Part shown: positions 36,936 through 45,502 of the stretch, one piece after another
How positions within the stretch are numbered: position 1 is the first letter of the stretch
Layout of the letters: every line of letters starts with the position of its first letter
NCBI RefSeq assembly: GCF_000720325.1
Contig: NZ_JOJM01000026.1
Span: 1 to 64,000 of the forward strand
Source: Streptomyces sp. NRRL B-1347
GTDB taxonomy: Bacteria; Actinomycetota; Actinomycetes; Streptomycetales; Streptomycetaceae
Direction of reading: 5' to 3'
DNA length: 64,000 nucleotides
Translations under genes and position numbers: made by a program
The notes under the pieces: generated by a model
Told to the model about the DNA's origin: nothing
Databases searched by the model: none
Seen by the model: the letters and a program-made list of their open reading frames with translations, nothing else

Positions 36936-38198
36936 CTAGCCGAGCAGGGCCGTCAAGGGGCGGGACGGGTCGGCCAGGGCGTCCGGGTCGGGGCGGGCGC
37001 CTGCCGTGATCAGCTTCTGGATGGTCTCCGTGACGTCCCACACATTCACGTTCATCCCGGCGAGGACCTGCCCCTCGCTCAGCCAGAAGGCGATGAACTC
37101 GCGCTTGCCCGCGTCACCGCGGACCACCACCTGGTCGTACGTGCCCGGGGGCGCCCAGCCCGAGTACTCCAGGCCGACGTCGTACTGGTCGGAGAAGAAG
37201 TACGGGACGCGGTCGTAGGTGACCTCCTTGCCGAGCATGGCGCGGGCGGCGGCCGGGCCGCCGTTCAGGGCGTTCGCCCAGTGCTCGACGCGCAGGCGGG
37301 TGCCGAAGAGCGGGTGCCGGACGGCGGCCACGTCCCCGGCGGCGTGGATGTCGGGGTCGGAGGTGCGCAGGCTGATGTCCACGGCGATGCCGCCGCCGTC
37401 CGCGCGGTCGACGAGGGCGAGGCCCGCGGACTCCGCGAGGGCGGTGCGCGGGGCGGCGCCGATGGCGGCGAGCACGTCGTGCGCCGGATGCTCCTCGCCG
37501 TCGTCCGTGCGGGCGGCGAGGACCATGCCGTCCTGGCCGATGATCTCGGTGAGGCGGGCCCCGAAGTGGAAGCGGACGCCGCGCTCGGCGTGCAGGTCGG
37601 CGAACATCTGGCCGACCTCGGGGCCGATGACGGAGTGCAGCGGGGTCGGCTCGGGCTCGACGACCGTGACCTCCGCGCCGTACTCCCGGGCCGCCGCGGC
37701 GACTTCGAGGCCGATCCAGCCGGCGCCCGCGATCACCAGGTGGCCGTTGTCGCGGCCGAGCGCGGCCAGGACGTGGCGGAGGCGGTCGGCGTGGGCGAGG
37801 CGGCGCAGGTGGTGCACGCCCGCGAGCCCGGTGCCCGGCACGTCGAGGCGGCGGGGCTCGGCGCCGGTGGCGAGCAGCAGCTTGTCGTAGCGGATGACAG
37901 TGCCGTCGCCGAGCCGGACGGTGTGCGCGGCACGGTCTATGGCGACGACGGTCTGGCCGAGGTGCAGCTCGACGTCCGCCTGCGCGTACCACGCGGGCTC
38001 GTGCACGAAGACGCTGTCGCGGTCCTCCTTGCCGAGGAGGTATCCCTTCGAGAGCGGTGGGCGTTCGTACGGGTGGTCGCGCTCGTCCCCGATGAGGATC
38101 ACTCGGCCGGTGAAGCCCTCGGCGCGGAGCGTCTCCGCCGCTTTCGCACCCGCGAGACCTCCTCCGACGATGACGAACGTCTGATCCGCGTCGACCAC
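36936..38198 (-). CDS. FAD/NAD-dependent ferredoxin reductase-like oxidoreductase
   Basis: 420 aa. FAD-binding VIVGGGLAGAKAAETL at the N-terminus, RPPLSKGYLLG, LLLATGAEPRRL, NAD-binding VIAGAGWIGLEVAAAA and the second FAD motif IHAAGDVA, then the C-terminal reductase domain of the rubredoxin/ferredoxin reductase (BenD/CamA-like) family. It would pass electrons from NAD(P)H to a ferredoxin; no ferredoxin gene is adjacent. GTG at 38198 with GAGGAGG upstream. Confidence 0.9.
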   Translation of the reverse strand: MVDADQTFVIVGGGLAGAKAAETLRAEGFTGRVILIGDERDHPYERPPLSKGYLLGKEDRDSVFVHEPAWYAQADVELHLGQTVVAIDRAAHTVRLGDGTVIRYDKLLLATGAEPRRLDVPGTGLAGVHHLRRLAHADRLRHVLAALGRDNGHLVIAGAGWIGLEVAAAAREYGAEVTVVEPEPTPLHSVIGPEVGQMFADLHAERGVRFHFGARLTEIIGQDGMVLAARTDDGEEHPAHDVLAAIGAAPRTALAESAGLALVDRADGGGIAVDISLRTSDPDIHAAGDVAAVRHPLFGTRLRVEHWANALNGGPAAARAMLGKEVTYDRVPYFFSDQYDVGLEYSGWAPPGTYDQVVVRGDAGKREFIAFWLSEGQVLAGMNVNVWDVTETIQKLITAGARPDPDALADPSRPLTALLG

Positions 38199-38316
38199 TT
38201 GATGCCTCCTCGAAACCTTTGAGTCCACTGGGAGAGTCCCGCACGCAGCGTGATGACGGAAGGGGCTGTACCCCAATCCGGCCACTTTCCGTCACATCCA
38301 GTGCTCACCTCCATGG

Positions 38317-39657
38317 TCACTCACCGCTGTGGGCATTCCGGTGCGGGGTGGTGAGCCGTGCGTGCAGGGAACGGGCCGCGGCGTCCGTGAGGGACGCGAT
38401 CTGGTCGATGACCACGCGCTTGGCGGCGCGGTCGTCGGGCGCCGCGTCGTACAGGGCGCGGAACTGCGGGTCGAGCCCTTCGGGGGCGCGCCGGGTGAGC
38501 GCGTCGGCGAGCTCGGCGACACAGACGCGCTGGTCGGCGCGGAGCCGGGTCTGGGCGGGGCGCTGCATCACGTAACGGTCGGCGACGGCCTTGAGGACGG
38601 CGCACTCCAGGCGCGCCTCGCGCGGGACGACGAGTTCGGCGGCGTAGCGCGTGAGGGGGCCCGTGCCGTACCGCGCGCGGGTCGCGGTCTCGGCGGCGAG
38701 GCAGAAGCGGCCGATGAGCTGGCTGGTGGCGTCCTTCAGCCGGGCCTGGGCGACGGCGGACCCGTCGTATCCGTGCGGCCACCACTCCTGGTCCTGGAGG
38801 CGGTCGAGGGCCGCGGCGAGCTCTTCGGGGTCGGTGTCCGCGGGGACGTAGCGGCCGATGGCGACCGCGTAGACGTCCTGGCGCTCGGGTTCGGCGTGCA
38901 GCGCGTTCGGGTCGATGTGGCCCGCGTGCAGGCCGTCCTCCACGTCGTGCACCGAGTACGCGACGTCGTCCGACCAGTCCATGATCTGCGCCTCGAAGCA
39001 GGTGCGGTGGCCGGGGGCGTCCTTGCGGACCCAGTCGAAGACGGGCCGGTCGTCCTCGTAGACCCCGAACTTCGCGGAGTCCGGGTCGGTGGGGTGGGCG
39101 CCGCGCGGCCAGGGGTACTTGGTGGCGGCGTCCAGGGCGGCCCGGGTGAGGTTCAGGCCCACGCTGACCAGGTCGCCGGTGGCGGAGCTCGGCACGAAGC
39201 GCTTGGGCTCGATGCGGGTGAGCAGGCGCAGGGACTGGGCGTTGCCCTCGAAGCCGCCGCAGTCCTGGGCGAGGTCGTTCAGCGCCTGTTCGCCGTTGTG
39301 CCCGAAGGGCGGGTGGCCGAGGTCGTGGGAGAGGCAGGCCGTCTCCACCAGGTCGGGGTCGCAGCCGAGGGCGGCGCCCAGCTCGCGGCCGACCTGGGCG
39401 CACTCCAGGGAGTGGGTGAGGCGGGTGCGCGCGCTGGCGTCCCAGGCCTGGCTCTTCGTGCCGGGGGTGACGACCTGGGTCTTGCCCGCGAGGCGGCGCA
39501 GCGCGGCGGAGTGCAGGACGCGGGCGCGGTCCCGCTGGAAGGCGGTGCGCCCCGGCCGTTTGTCCGGCTCGGCGGCCCAGCGCTCGGCGGCGGCGGCGTC
39601 ATAGGCGGAGGAGTACGCCGGGTGCTCGGTCTGCGCGTGCGGTGCGGTGCCTGCCAT
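38317..39657 (-). CDS. dgt: Deoxyguanosinetriphosphate triphosphohydrolase-like HD protein
   Basis: 446 aa. HD-domain metal ligands: His in [15 protein letters not shown], His-Asp in [19 protein letters not shown], and Asp in [16 protein letters not shown]. These are the Dgt family motifs; it hydrolyses dGTP (or other dNTPs) to the nucleoside and triphosphate. ATG at 39657. Adjacent to dnaG and the flavoprotein on the same strand, the usual arrangement in Streptomyces. Confidence 0.93.
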   Translation of the reverse strand: MAGTAPHAQTEHPAYSSAYDAAAAERWAAEPDKRPGRTAFQRDRARVLHSAALRRLAGKTQVVTPGTKSQAWDASARTRLTHSLECAQVGRELGAALGCDPDLVETACLSHDLGHPPFGHNGEQALNDLAQDCGGFEGNAQSLRLLTRIEPKRFVPSSATGDLVSVGLNLTRAALDAATKYPWPRGAHPTDPDSAKFGVYEDDRPVFDWVRKDAPGHRTCFEAQIMDWSDDVAYSVHDVEDGLHAGHIDPNALHAEPERQDVYAVAIGRYVPADTDPEELAAALDRLQDQEWWPHGYDGSAVAQARLKDATSQLIGRFCLAAETATRARYGTGPLTRYAAELVVPREARLECAVLKAVADRYVMQRPAQTRLRADQRVCVAELADALTRRAPEGLDPQFRALYDAAPDDRAAKRVVIDQIASLTDAAARSLHARLTTPHRNAHSGE

Positions 39658-39703
39658 GCACCGACAGTAGACGCAGGCGCCGACAGGGCGCGCCGCGGCC
39701 CCG

Positions 39704-40654
39704 TCAGGCGGGCGTCGGGTGGAGCGGCGGCGCCGGGGCGGGCGCGGCGGAACGTGCCTGGTCGTAGCGGTGCAGCAGGAGCGCGGCGAGGGCCGGGTGC
39801 GCGCCGAGCGGGGCGGCGGCGAGCCACGGCGTGGCGGCGGCGGCCTCGGTGGCGAAGCGGCCGGGCGCGGTGAAGTAGGAGGCGACGGCGACGCGGCGGA
39901 CGCCGGTGGCGGCGAGGGCGCGCACGGCGGCGGGCACGCCGGTGGGCGTCGCGGCGGTGGGTGCGGCGTAGCCGGGGGTGACGGGGACGCCGAGGCGCCG
40001 GGCGAGCAGGGCGGCGGCGCGGCGGGTGTCGGCGGCGTACGCGGGGTCGCGGGAGCCCGCGGCGGCGAGGACGACGCCGTGGCCGCCGGTGGCGGCGGGC
40101 GCGGCGGGCCAGCCCGCTTCGGTGAGCCGGGCGTGCAGGACCTCGGCGAGCAGCGGGTGCGGGCCGAGCGGGGCGGCGACGCGCGTGGTCAGCCGGGGGT
40201 GTACGGCGCGGGCGGCGGCGGCCGTGGCGGGGATGTCGTGGCGGGCGTGGTGGCCGTGGCCGAGGAGGAGGGGTACGAGGACGGCGGACGGGGCGGCGCC
40301 CGCGGGGCGGGCTCGGGTGCCGAGGGTGCCGAGGGTGCCGAGGGTGCCGAGGGTGTGGAGGACGTCGCCGAGCAGGGGTTCGTTGAGTTCGATGTGGCCG
40401 AGGCGGACGTCGAGTCCGGGGCGCCGGGCGCGGACGGCGTCGAGGAGCGCGGTGACCGTGGCGAGCGCGCGGGGGTCGCGGCTGCCGTGCGCCACGACGA
40501 CCAGGGAGGGGTCGGGGCCGAGGTGCGCGGGCCGGGAACTCCTGGGGCGGCGGGAGCCGTTGAGGGATACGGGACCGGACCGGGCGCCGGGCTGACTGCC
40601 GATGGGGGGCATGAGCTGGGCCCTGGTGTCCGGGTGCGGGGGCGACGGCGTCAT
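39704..40654 (-). CDS. Sirohydrochlorin chelatase/CbiX-like protein
   Basis: 316 aa. Two CbiX-type halves: [17 protein letters not shown] with [15 protein letters not shown], and [17 protein letters not shown] with [14 protein letters not shown]. The His in AHGSRDP and the HGHH cluster are expected metal ligands. It probably inserts iron (or cobalt) into sirohydrochlorin, which makes siroheme for NirB, encoded 12 kb away. Start uncertain: ATG at 40654 or ATG at 40612, neither with a strong ribosome site. A TLG tripeptide repeat coded by a 9-bp tandem repeat lies after the first domain segment. Confidence 0.82.
   Translation of the reverse strand: MTPSPPHPDTRAQLMPPIGSQPGARSGPVSLNGSRRPRSSRPAHLGPDPSLVVVAHGSRDPRALATVTALLDAVRARRPGLDVRLGHIELNEPLLGDVLHTLGTLGTLGTLGTRARPAGAAPSAVLVPLLLGHGHHARHDIPATAAAARAVHPRLTTRVAAPLGPHPLLAEVLHARLTEAGWPAAPAATGGHGVVLAAAGSRDPAYAADTRRAAALLARRLGVPVTPGYAAPTAATPTGVPAAVRALAATGVRRVAVASYFTAPGRFATEAAAATPWLAAAPLGAHPALAALLLHRYDQARSAAPAPAPPLHPTPA
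40317..40352 (-). repeat. Four perfect 9-bp tandem repeats inside the CbiX-like gene
   Basis: Unit GTGCCGAGG on the plus strand, four copies, encoding [12 protein letters not shown] on the minus strand. Copy-number change would keep the reading frame. Confidence 0.9.
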
Positions 40655-40754
40655 GGAGCGAGCATGGCGAGGGCGCGTTGCCTGGCTGTTGCGGCGCGAT
40701 CACGGCTCGTTTCGTCCGGCTCACGGGCGGGGGCCGGGGGGACGGGGGTTGGGC

Positions 40755-41480
40755 ATGGTCGGGAAGTGGACGGGGCCGCGGCTTCGGTGGGCGCGACCTC
40801 GATGGGCGCGGCTGCGGCCTCGGCTGCCGCGGACGCGGCGCGGCAGGCGGCGGCTCGTGCAGGGCGTGATGGCGGTGTGCGTGCTCGCGCTGCTGCCGTC
40901 CGCGTGGCTGTTCGTGACGTCGGAGAGCCGCCTGCGCACCACGGCGGACGTGCCGCGCACGCCGGTCGCGGTGGTCTTCGGCGCGGGTCTTTGGAAGGGC
41001 GGCCCGTCGCCGTATCTGGCCCGCCGCCTCGACGCGGCGGCCGAGCTGTACGAGGCGGGACGCATCGAGGTCGTCCTGGTGACCGGCGACAACAGCCGCA
41101 CGGACTACGACGAGCCGGACGCCATGCGCACCTATCTGACCCGGCACGGCGTGCCGGACCGGCGCATCGTCAGTGACTACGCGGGCTTCGACACCTGGGA
41201 CTCGTGCGTGCGCGCCAAGAAGGTCTTCGGCGTGGACCGCGCGGTCCTGATCAGCCAGGGCTTCCACATCCGCCGGGCGGTCGCGCTGTGCCGGGCGGCC
41301 GGAATCGAGCCGTACGGCGTCGGGGTGGACGACCGGCACGACTCGACCTGGTACTTCGGCGCGGTGCGGGAGGTGTTCGCGGCGGGCAAGGCCGCGGCGG
41401 ACGCGGTGTTCGAACCGGACCCCCGCTTCCTCGGCCGCGAGGAACCGGGCATACCCCGGGCCTTGGCGGCCGCCCGCTGA
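40755..41480 (+). CDS. SanA/YdcF-like DUF218 membrane protein
   Basis: 241 aa. Arg-rich N-terminus, one membrane segment (LVQGVMAVCVLALLPSAWLFV, about 35-55), then a DUF218 domain: VAVVFGAGLWKGGPSPYLARRLDAAAELY, VVLVTGDN, DEPDAMRTYL, RIVSDYAGFDTWDSCVRAKK, LISQGFHIRRAVALCR. SanA relatives are implicated in cell-envelope barrier function and vancomycin exclusion. ATG at 40755 with GGGGGTTGGG upstream; an earlier in-frame ATG at 40653 is less likely. Divergent from the CbiX-like gene. Confidence 0.88.
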   Translation: MVGKWTGPRLRWARPRWARLRPRLPRTRRGRRRLVQGVMAVCVLALLPSAWLFVTSESRLRTTADVPRTPVAVVFGAGLWKGGPSPYLARRLDAAAELYEAGRIEVVLVTGDNSRTDYDEPDAMRTYLTRHGVPDRRIVSDYAGFDTWDSCVRAKKVFGVDRAVLISQGFHIRRAVALCRAAGIEPYGVGVDDRHDSTWYFGAVREVFAAGKAAADAVFEPDPRFLGREEPGIPRALAAAR

Positions 41481-41533
41481 GGCCCTTCCTCACAGCAGCC
41501 GTGGAGAGGCGTGGAGGTCCGCGTACCGCAGGT

Positions 41534-41560
41534 GTAACCGGGAGGGGGCCGGAGGGAAAC
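41534..41560 (+). promoter_or_regulatory. Paired GTAAC/GAAAC elements upstream of the nitrate reductase gene
   Basis: GTAAC (41534) and GAAAC (41556) are 22 bp apart start to start, 23 bp before the ATG. GlnR, the nitrogen regulator of Streptomyces, binds repeated GTnAC/GAAAC half-sites spaced by multiples of 11 bp; the internal half-site at 11 bp is poor here. The same pairing occurs upstream of the nir operon. Confidence 0.4.
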
Positions 41561-41582
41561 ACGGGCGGCGGAGGGTGGGGGC

Positions 41583-43757
41583 ATGCAGCCCTCCCGCCCC
41601 GCCCAGGCCGCCGCGCAAGGCACCGTCACGCCCACCCACTGCCCCTACTGCGCGCTCCAGTGCGGCATGGGGCTTGCGCGCGAGGGCGAAGGCGTGAAGG
41701 TTGTGGAGCGGCCCGCGTTCCCCGTCAACGGGGGCGCGCTGTGCGGCAAGGGCCGTACGGCACCCGAGGTGCTCTCCTCCCGGGTGCGTCTGACCGAGCC
41801 CCTCGTCCGATCCCACGCCACGGGCAGGCTCGTACCGGCCACCTGGGAGGAGGCCCTGGACCGCGTGGCCGAGGGCCTGGCGGGCACGCGCGCGGCGCAC
41901 GGCGCGGACGCGTGCGGGGTGTTCGGCGGCGGCGGGCTCACCAACGAGAAGGCGTACGCGCTCGGCAAGTTCGCCCGGGTGGTGCTGGGGACGTCGCAGA
42001 TCGACTACAACGGACGGTTCTGCATGTCGTCCGCCGCGGCGGCGGGGCAGCGGGCGTTCGGGGTGGACCGTGGGCTGCCGTTCCCGCTGGCGGACGTCGC
42101 CCGCACCGGGTGCGTGATCCTCGTCGGGTCGAACCTGGCGGAGACGATGCCGCCCGCGCTGCGCTATCTGACGGAGATGAAGGACAACGGCGGCTCGCTG
42201 ATCGTCGTCGACCCGCGCCGCACCCGCACCGCCGAGCAGGCCGATCTGCATCTGGCGCCGCGCCCCGGCACGGACCTGGCGCTCGCCCTCGGCCTGCTGC
42301 ACCTGGTGGTGGCCGAGGGGCACGTGGACGAGGAGTACGTCGCCGCGCGCACCAGCGGCTGGGCGCAGGCGCGGGCGGCGGCGATGGCGCACTGGCCCGA
42401 GCACGTGGAGCGGATCACGGGCGTGCCGGTGCCCCGACTGCGGGAGGCCGTACGCAGGTTCGGCACCGCCGAGCACGCCATGGTGCTGACCGCGCGCGGC
42501 CCCGAGCAGCAGGCGAAGGGCACGGACACGGTGAGCGCGTGGATCAACCTGTGCCTGGCGACGGGCAGACCCGGGCGACCGCTTTCCGGGTACGGCTGCC
42601 TGACCGGCCAGGGCAACGGACAGGGCGGCCGTGAGCACGGCCAGAAGGCCGACCAGCTGCCGGGCTACCGCAAGTTGACCGACCCCGCGGCGCGGGCGCA
42701 CGTGGCGGCGGTGTGGGGCGTGGACCCGGACTCCCTGCCGGGGCCCGGGCGTTCGGCGTACGAACTGCTTGACGCGCTCGGCGGGGACGTGCGGGCGCTG
42801 CTGCTCATGGGCTCCAACCCGGTGGTGTCGGCGCCCCGGGCCGCGCACGTGGAGGAGCGGATCAGGTCCCTGGACTTCCTGGCCGTCGCGGACGTGGTGC
42901 TCTCGGAGACCGCCGCGCTCGCCGACGTGGTCCTGCCGGTCACGCAGTGGGCCGAGGAGACGGGCACGGTGACGAACCTGGAGGGCAGGGTGCTGCTGCG
43001 CCGCAAGGCGGTGGACCCCCCGGCCGGGGTGCGCGGCGACCTCGACGTGCTGCACGGGCTCGCGGACCGGCTCGGGCACGGGAAGGGGTTCCCGACCGAG
43101 CCGGAGGAGGTCTTCGACGAGCTGCGGCGGGCCGGCGCGGGCGGCGTCGCGGACTACGCGGGGATCACGTACGGACGCCTGATGGAGGGGGACGGCGAGG
43201 GGGTGTTCTGGCCCTGCCCGGAGGCCGCGGACGGGGTGGGCCACGGGGACGGAGCGAGCGCGGACGGGAAGAGCACAGCCGCGGCCGGTGCCCGGCACCC
43301 CGGGACGCCCCGGCTCTTCCTGGAGCGGTTCGCGACCGAGGACGGGCGGGCGCGGTTCGTGCCGGTGACGCACCGGGACGCCGCCGAGGAGCCGGACGCG
43401 GAGTACCCGGTCCTGCTCACCACGGGGCGGGTGCTCGCCCAGTACCAGTCGGGGGCGCAGACGCGGCGCGTGGCCGAGTTGAACGCCGCCGCGCCGGGGC
43501 CCTTCGTGGAGCTCCATCCGCGGCTCGCGGCGCGGGTCGGGGTGGCCGACGGGGATCCGGTGGTCGTGGTGTCGCGGCGCGGCCGGGCCACCGCGCCCGC
43601 GCGGGTCACGCCGGGCATCCGGCCCGACACCGTGTTCATGCCGTTCCACTGGCCCGGCGAGGGGCGGGCCAACGTCCTGACCCACCCCGCGCTCGACCCG
43701 GTGTCGCGGATGCCGGAGTTCAAGGTGTGCGCGGTCCGCCTGGAGGTGCCTGCGTGA
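41583..43757 (+). CDS. nasA: Molybdopterin oxidoreductase, assimilatory nitrate reductase catalytic subunit-like
   Basis: 724 aa. N-terminal [4Fe-4S] ligands Cys20, Cys23, Cys27 (CPYCALQC) and Cys54 (CGKG). GLTNEKAYALGKFARVVLGTSQIDYNGRFCMSS contains the Mo-ligand Cys (about 147), and the MGD-binding PYxLLTTGRVLAQYQSGAQTRR region is near the C-terminus (YPVLLTTGRVLAQYQ). These match NasA-type enzymes that reduce nitrate to nitrite in the cytoplasm. Unlike some NasA, no additional BFD-like [2Fe-2S] domain is present at the C-terminus. The electron donor may be the flavoprotein at 50777. Its 3' end overlaps the convergent GGCT-like gene by 38 bp. Confidence 0.9.
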   Translation: MQPSRPAQAAAQGTVTPTHCPYCALQCGMGLAREGEGVKVVERPAFPVNGGALCGKGRTAPEVLSSRVRLTEPLVRSHATGRLVPATWEEALDRVAEGLAGTRAAHGADACGVFGGGGLTNEKAYALGKFARVVLGTSQIDYNGRFCMSSAAAAGQRAFGVDRGLPFPLADVARTGCVILVGSNLAETMPPALRYLTEMKDNGGSLIVVDPRRTRTAEQADLHLAPRPGTDLALALGLLHLVVAEGHVDEEYVAARTSGWAQARAAAMAHWPEHVERITGVPVPRLREAVRRFGTAEHAMVLTARGPEQQAKGTDTVSAWINLCLATGRPGRPLSGYGCLTGQGNGQGGREHGQKADQLPGYRKLTDPAARAHVAAVWGVDPDSLPGPGRSAYELLDALGGDVRALLLMGSNPVVSAPRAAHVEERIRSLDFLAVADVVLSETAALADVVLPVTQWAEETGTVTNLEGRVLLRRKAVDPPAGVRGDLDVLHGLADRLGHGKGFPTEPEEVFDELRRAGAGGVADYAGITYGRLMEGDGEGVFWPCPEAADGVGHGDGASADGKSTAAAGARHPGTPRLFLERFATEDGRARFVPVTHRDAAEEPDAEYPVLLTTGRVLAQYQSGAQTRRVAELNAAAPGPFVELHPRLAARVGVADGDPVVVVSRRGRATAPARVTPGIRPDTVFMPFHWPGEGRANVLTHPALDPVSRMPEFKVCAVRLEVPA

Positions 43758-44175
43758 TCCGGTCCAGGACCGGCCAGGTGTTGCCGGGCAGCGGTGTCGC
43801 CGTGGCCCGCAGGCGGGCGGCCAGCTGCGGGCCCGCCACGTACACCCAGGCCCGCGCCGTCGTGCCGTCCTCGCGGACGACGTCGCGGGCCACGCGGAGG
43901 TAGAGGCTGCGGGGGTCGCCGGGGACGTACTCCTCCAGGTGGTCCAGGTCGGCGAGCAGCCGCCCGTACGTCTCGGGGCGCGCGGTGAGCAGGTCCCCGT
44001 GGACGGGGCCCGCGCCGGGGGTCCGCACCGCGTACGGGTAGCCGGGCCCGTCGTAGAGGACGGCGTCCGGCAGCCGGGCGGGCGTGCGGGTCAGGACGCG
44101 CCCGTGCAGGAAGGCGTGGTTGCGCTGACCGGGGCGCAGCGTTCCGTACACGAAGAACGGCAGTCGCTCGGTCAC
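43720..44175 (-). CDS. Gamma-glutamylcyclotransferase-like (GGCT/AIG2) protein
   Basis: 151 aa. The N-terminal FFVYGTLRPGQRNH is the family's substrate-binding motif, followed by YPYAVRTPGAGPVHGDLL and LDHLEEYVPGDP, in which the Glu is the candidate catalytic residue. The role is uncertain: cleavage of gamma-glutamyl compounds or regulation. GTG at 44175 overlaps the cutA stop (GTGA) and has GGAGA upstream, so it is coupled to cutA. Confidence 0.88.
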   Translation of the reverse strand: MTERLPFFVYGTLRPGQRNHAFLHGRVLTRTPARLPDAVLYDGPGYPYAVRTPGAGPVHGDLLTARPETYGRLLADLDHLEEYVPGDPRSLYLRVARDVVREDGTTARAWVYVAGPQLAARLRATATPLPGNTWPVLDRITQAPPGGPRTP

Positions 44176-44507
44176 TCGGCCGTCTCCGCCGCGACCCAGT
44201 CGAGGTAGGCCGCGGTGCCGCGGGTCACCGGGGTGGCGATGATCTCCGGCGTCTCGTAGTCGTGGGCCTCGACCAGCCAGGACTCCAGGGCGGCGTACCG
44301 CTCGTCCGTCGTCTTCAGGAGCAGCTGCCACTCGCGGGCCGTCTCCAGGGCGCCCTGCCAGCGGTAGACGGAGGTGACGGGTCCGTTGATCTGGGCGCAG
44401 GCCGCGAGGCGGGCCTCGATCGCGCCGCGCGCCAGGGTGTCCGCCTTGTCGGCGGTGTCCGTGGTGGTCAGGACCAGCAGGAAGGTGGGGTTGCCCGGTT
44501 CCGTCAC
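44172..44507 (-). CDS. cutA: CutA-like divalent-cation tolerance protein
   Basis: 111 aa. FLLVLTTTDTADKADTLARGAIEARLAACAQI, VTSVYRWQGALETAREWQLLLKTT, YETPEIIATPV are the CutA1 blocks. The protein forms a trimer with PII-like fold; roles in copper tolerance are known but the molecular function is unclear. GTG at 44507 with AGAGGA upstream. Operon with the GGCT-like gene. Confidence 0.93.
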   Translation of the reverse strand: MTEPGNPTFLLVLTTTDTADKADTLARGAIEARLAACAQINGPVTSVYRWQGALETAREWQLLLKTTDERYAALESWLVEAHDYETPEIIATPVTRGTAAYLDWVAAETAE

Positions 44508-44755
44508 GGCGCGTGTTCCTCTCGTACGGGAATGTCCTGGGCGCGGGGAAAGCCCTGCGCGCTGGGAGGCTACCGGCCTGGCCGAAGGTCCCGAGCTGGG
44601 GGTTTTCACGGCTTTGGTGACGACTGTTACACAACCTCCCGGTTCCTGTGATGCGTCCTTCCTACCGTCGACCCCAGGTGGCCGGTCCCACGCCGGATCC
44701 CCGGTGCTTCCCCGGGCCGGCCGCCGCCAAGCCCCTTTCGTCCATCGGTCCCGCC

Positions 44756-45502
44756 ATGACTCTGCGACTCCGCCTCCTCCTGGGCGCGCCCCTGGCCGTC
44801 CTGACCGCCGTCGTGCTCTCCGCCTGCGGGACCACGGACGGCCTCGACGCCGGTGAGCCCGCACCGCCGGTGTCGGTGCAGCCGAGCCCGAAGCCGCTGT
44901 GGCCCGACTGGTCGGGCACGACGCCTTCGGCGCCCGGCGCCGAGACCGCGACGAAGCTGCCGCCGCCCGAGCCGCTCGACGGCATCGGCGAGCTCGGCCC
45001 CCGCGGGCTCGCCGGGCTCGACGTGCGCGAGCTGCTGCGCGCGGACCCGCGCATCAAGACGCTCGCGGACCGGCCGATGATCAAGAAGCCGGGGCGCTCC
45101 GGGATCCGGCCGCCGGTGCTCGTCGACCTGTCCGGGGACGGCAAGCCGGAGCTGCTGCTCGCGATCGACCTGGAGAGCGGGCGCAGCGCGGTCGTCGTCT
45201 ACGCCGAGCGCGGCGGCAAGGTCTACCCGGTCCTCTTCACCGCGGGCAAACGGATCTCCGTCGAGGTGATCGGCACCGACCTGCTGGTGCGCAGCCCGTG
45301 CGCCGACGGCGGCGAGCAGGCCGTGCGCTACCACTGGGACGGCAAGCGGATGTCCACGGTCAGCGACACCAAGAACTACAAGAAGCCGGACCGCTCCCCC
45401 GATCACGGCGACGGCGACCACAGCGACAGCGACCACGGCGACCACGGCGACGGCGGTCCCGCGTCACCCACCGCGTCGGCCCGCCCGGGAACCCGCTCGT
45501 GA
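44756..45502 (+). CDS. Secreted lipoprotein, partner of the adjacent histidine kinase
   Basis: 248 aa. Signal peptide with a lipobox LSAC (Cys24). The mature part has VLVDLSGDGKPELLLAIDLESGRSAVVVY, a FG-GAP-like DxDGDG-related pattern, and a His/Asp-rich tail of HGDGDHSDSDHGDHGDGG that could bind metal ions. Its last codons overlap the GTG of the kinase gene, so the pair is translationally coupled, comparable in layout to cseA with cseC but without a response regulator between them. Confidence 0.85.
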   Translation: MTLRLRLLLGAPLAVLTAVVLSACGTTDGLDAGEPAPPVSVQPSPKPLWPDWSGTTPSAPGAETATKLPPPEPLDGIGELGPRGLAGLDVRELLRADPRIKTLADRPMIKKPGRSGIRPPVLVDLSGDGKPELLLAIDLESGRSAVVVYAERGGKVYPVLFTAGKRISVEVIGTDLLVRSPCADGGEQAVRYHWDGKRMSTVSDTKNYKKPDRSPDHGDGDHSDSDHGDHGDGGPASPTASARPGTRS

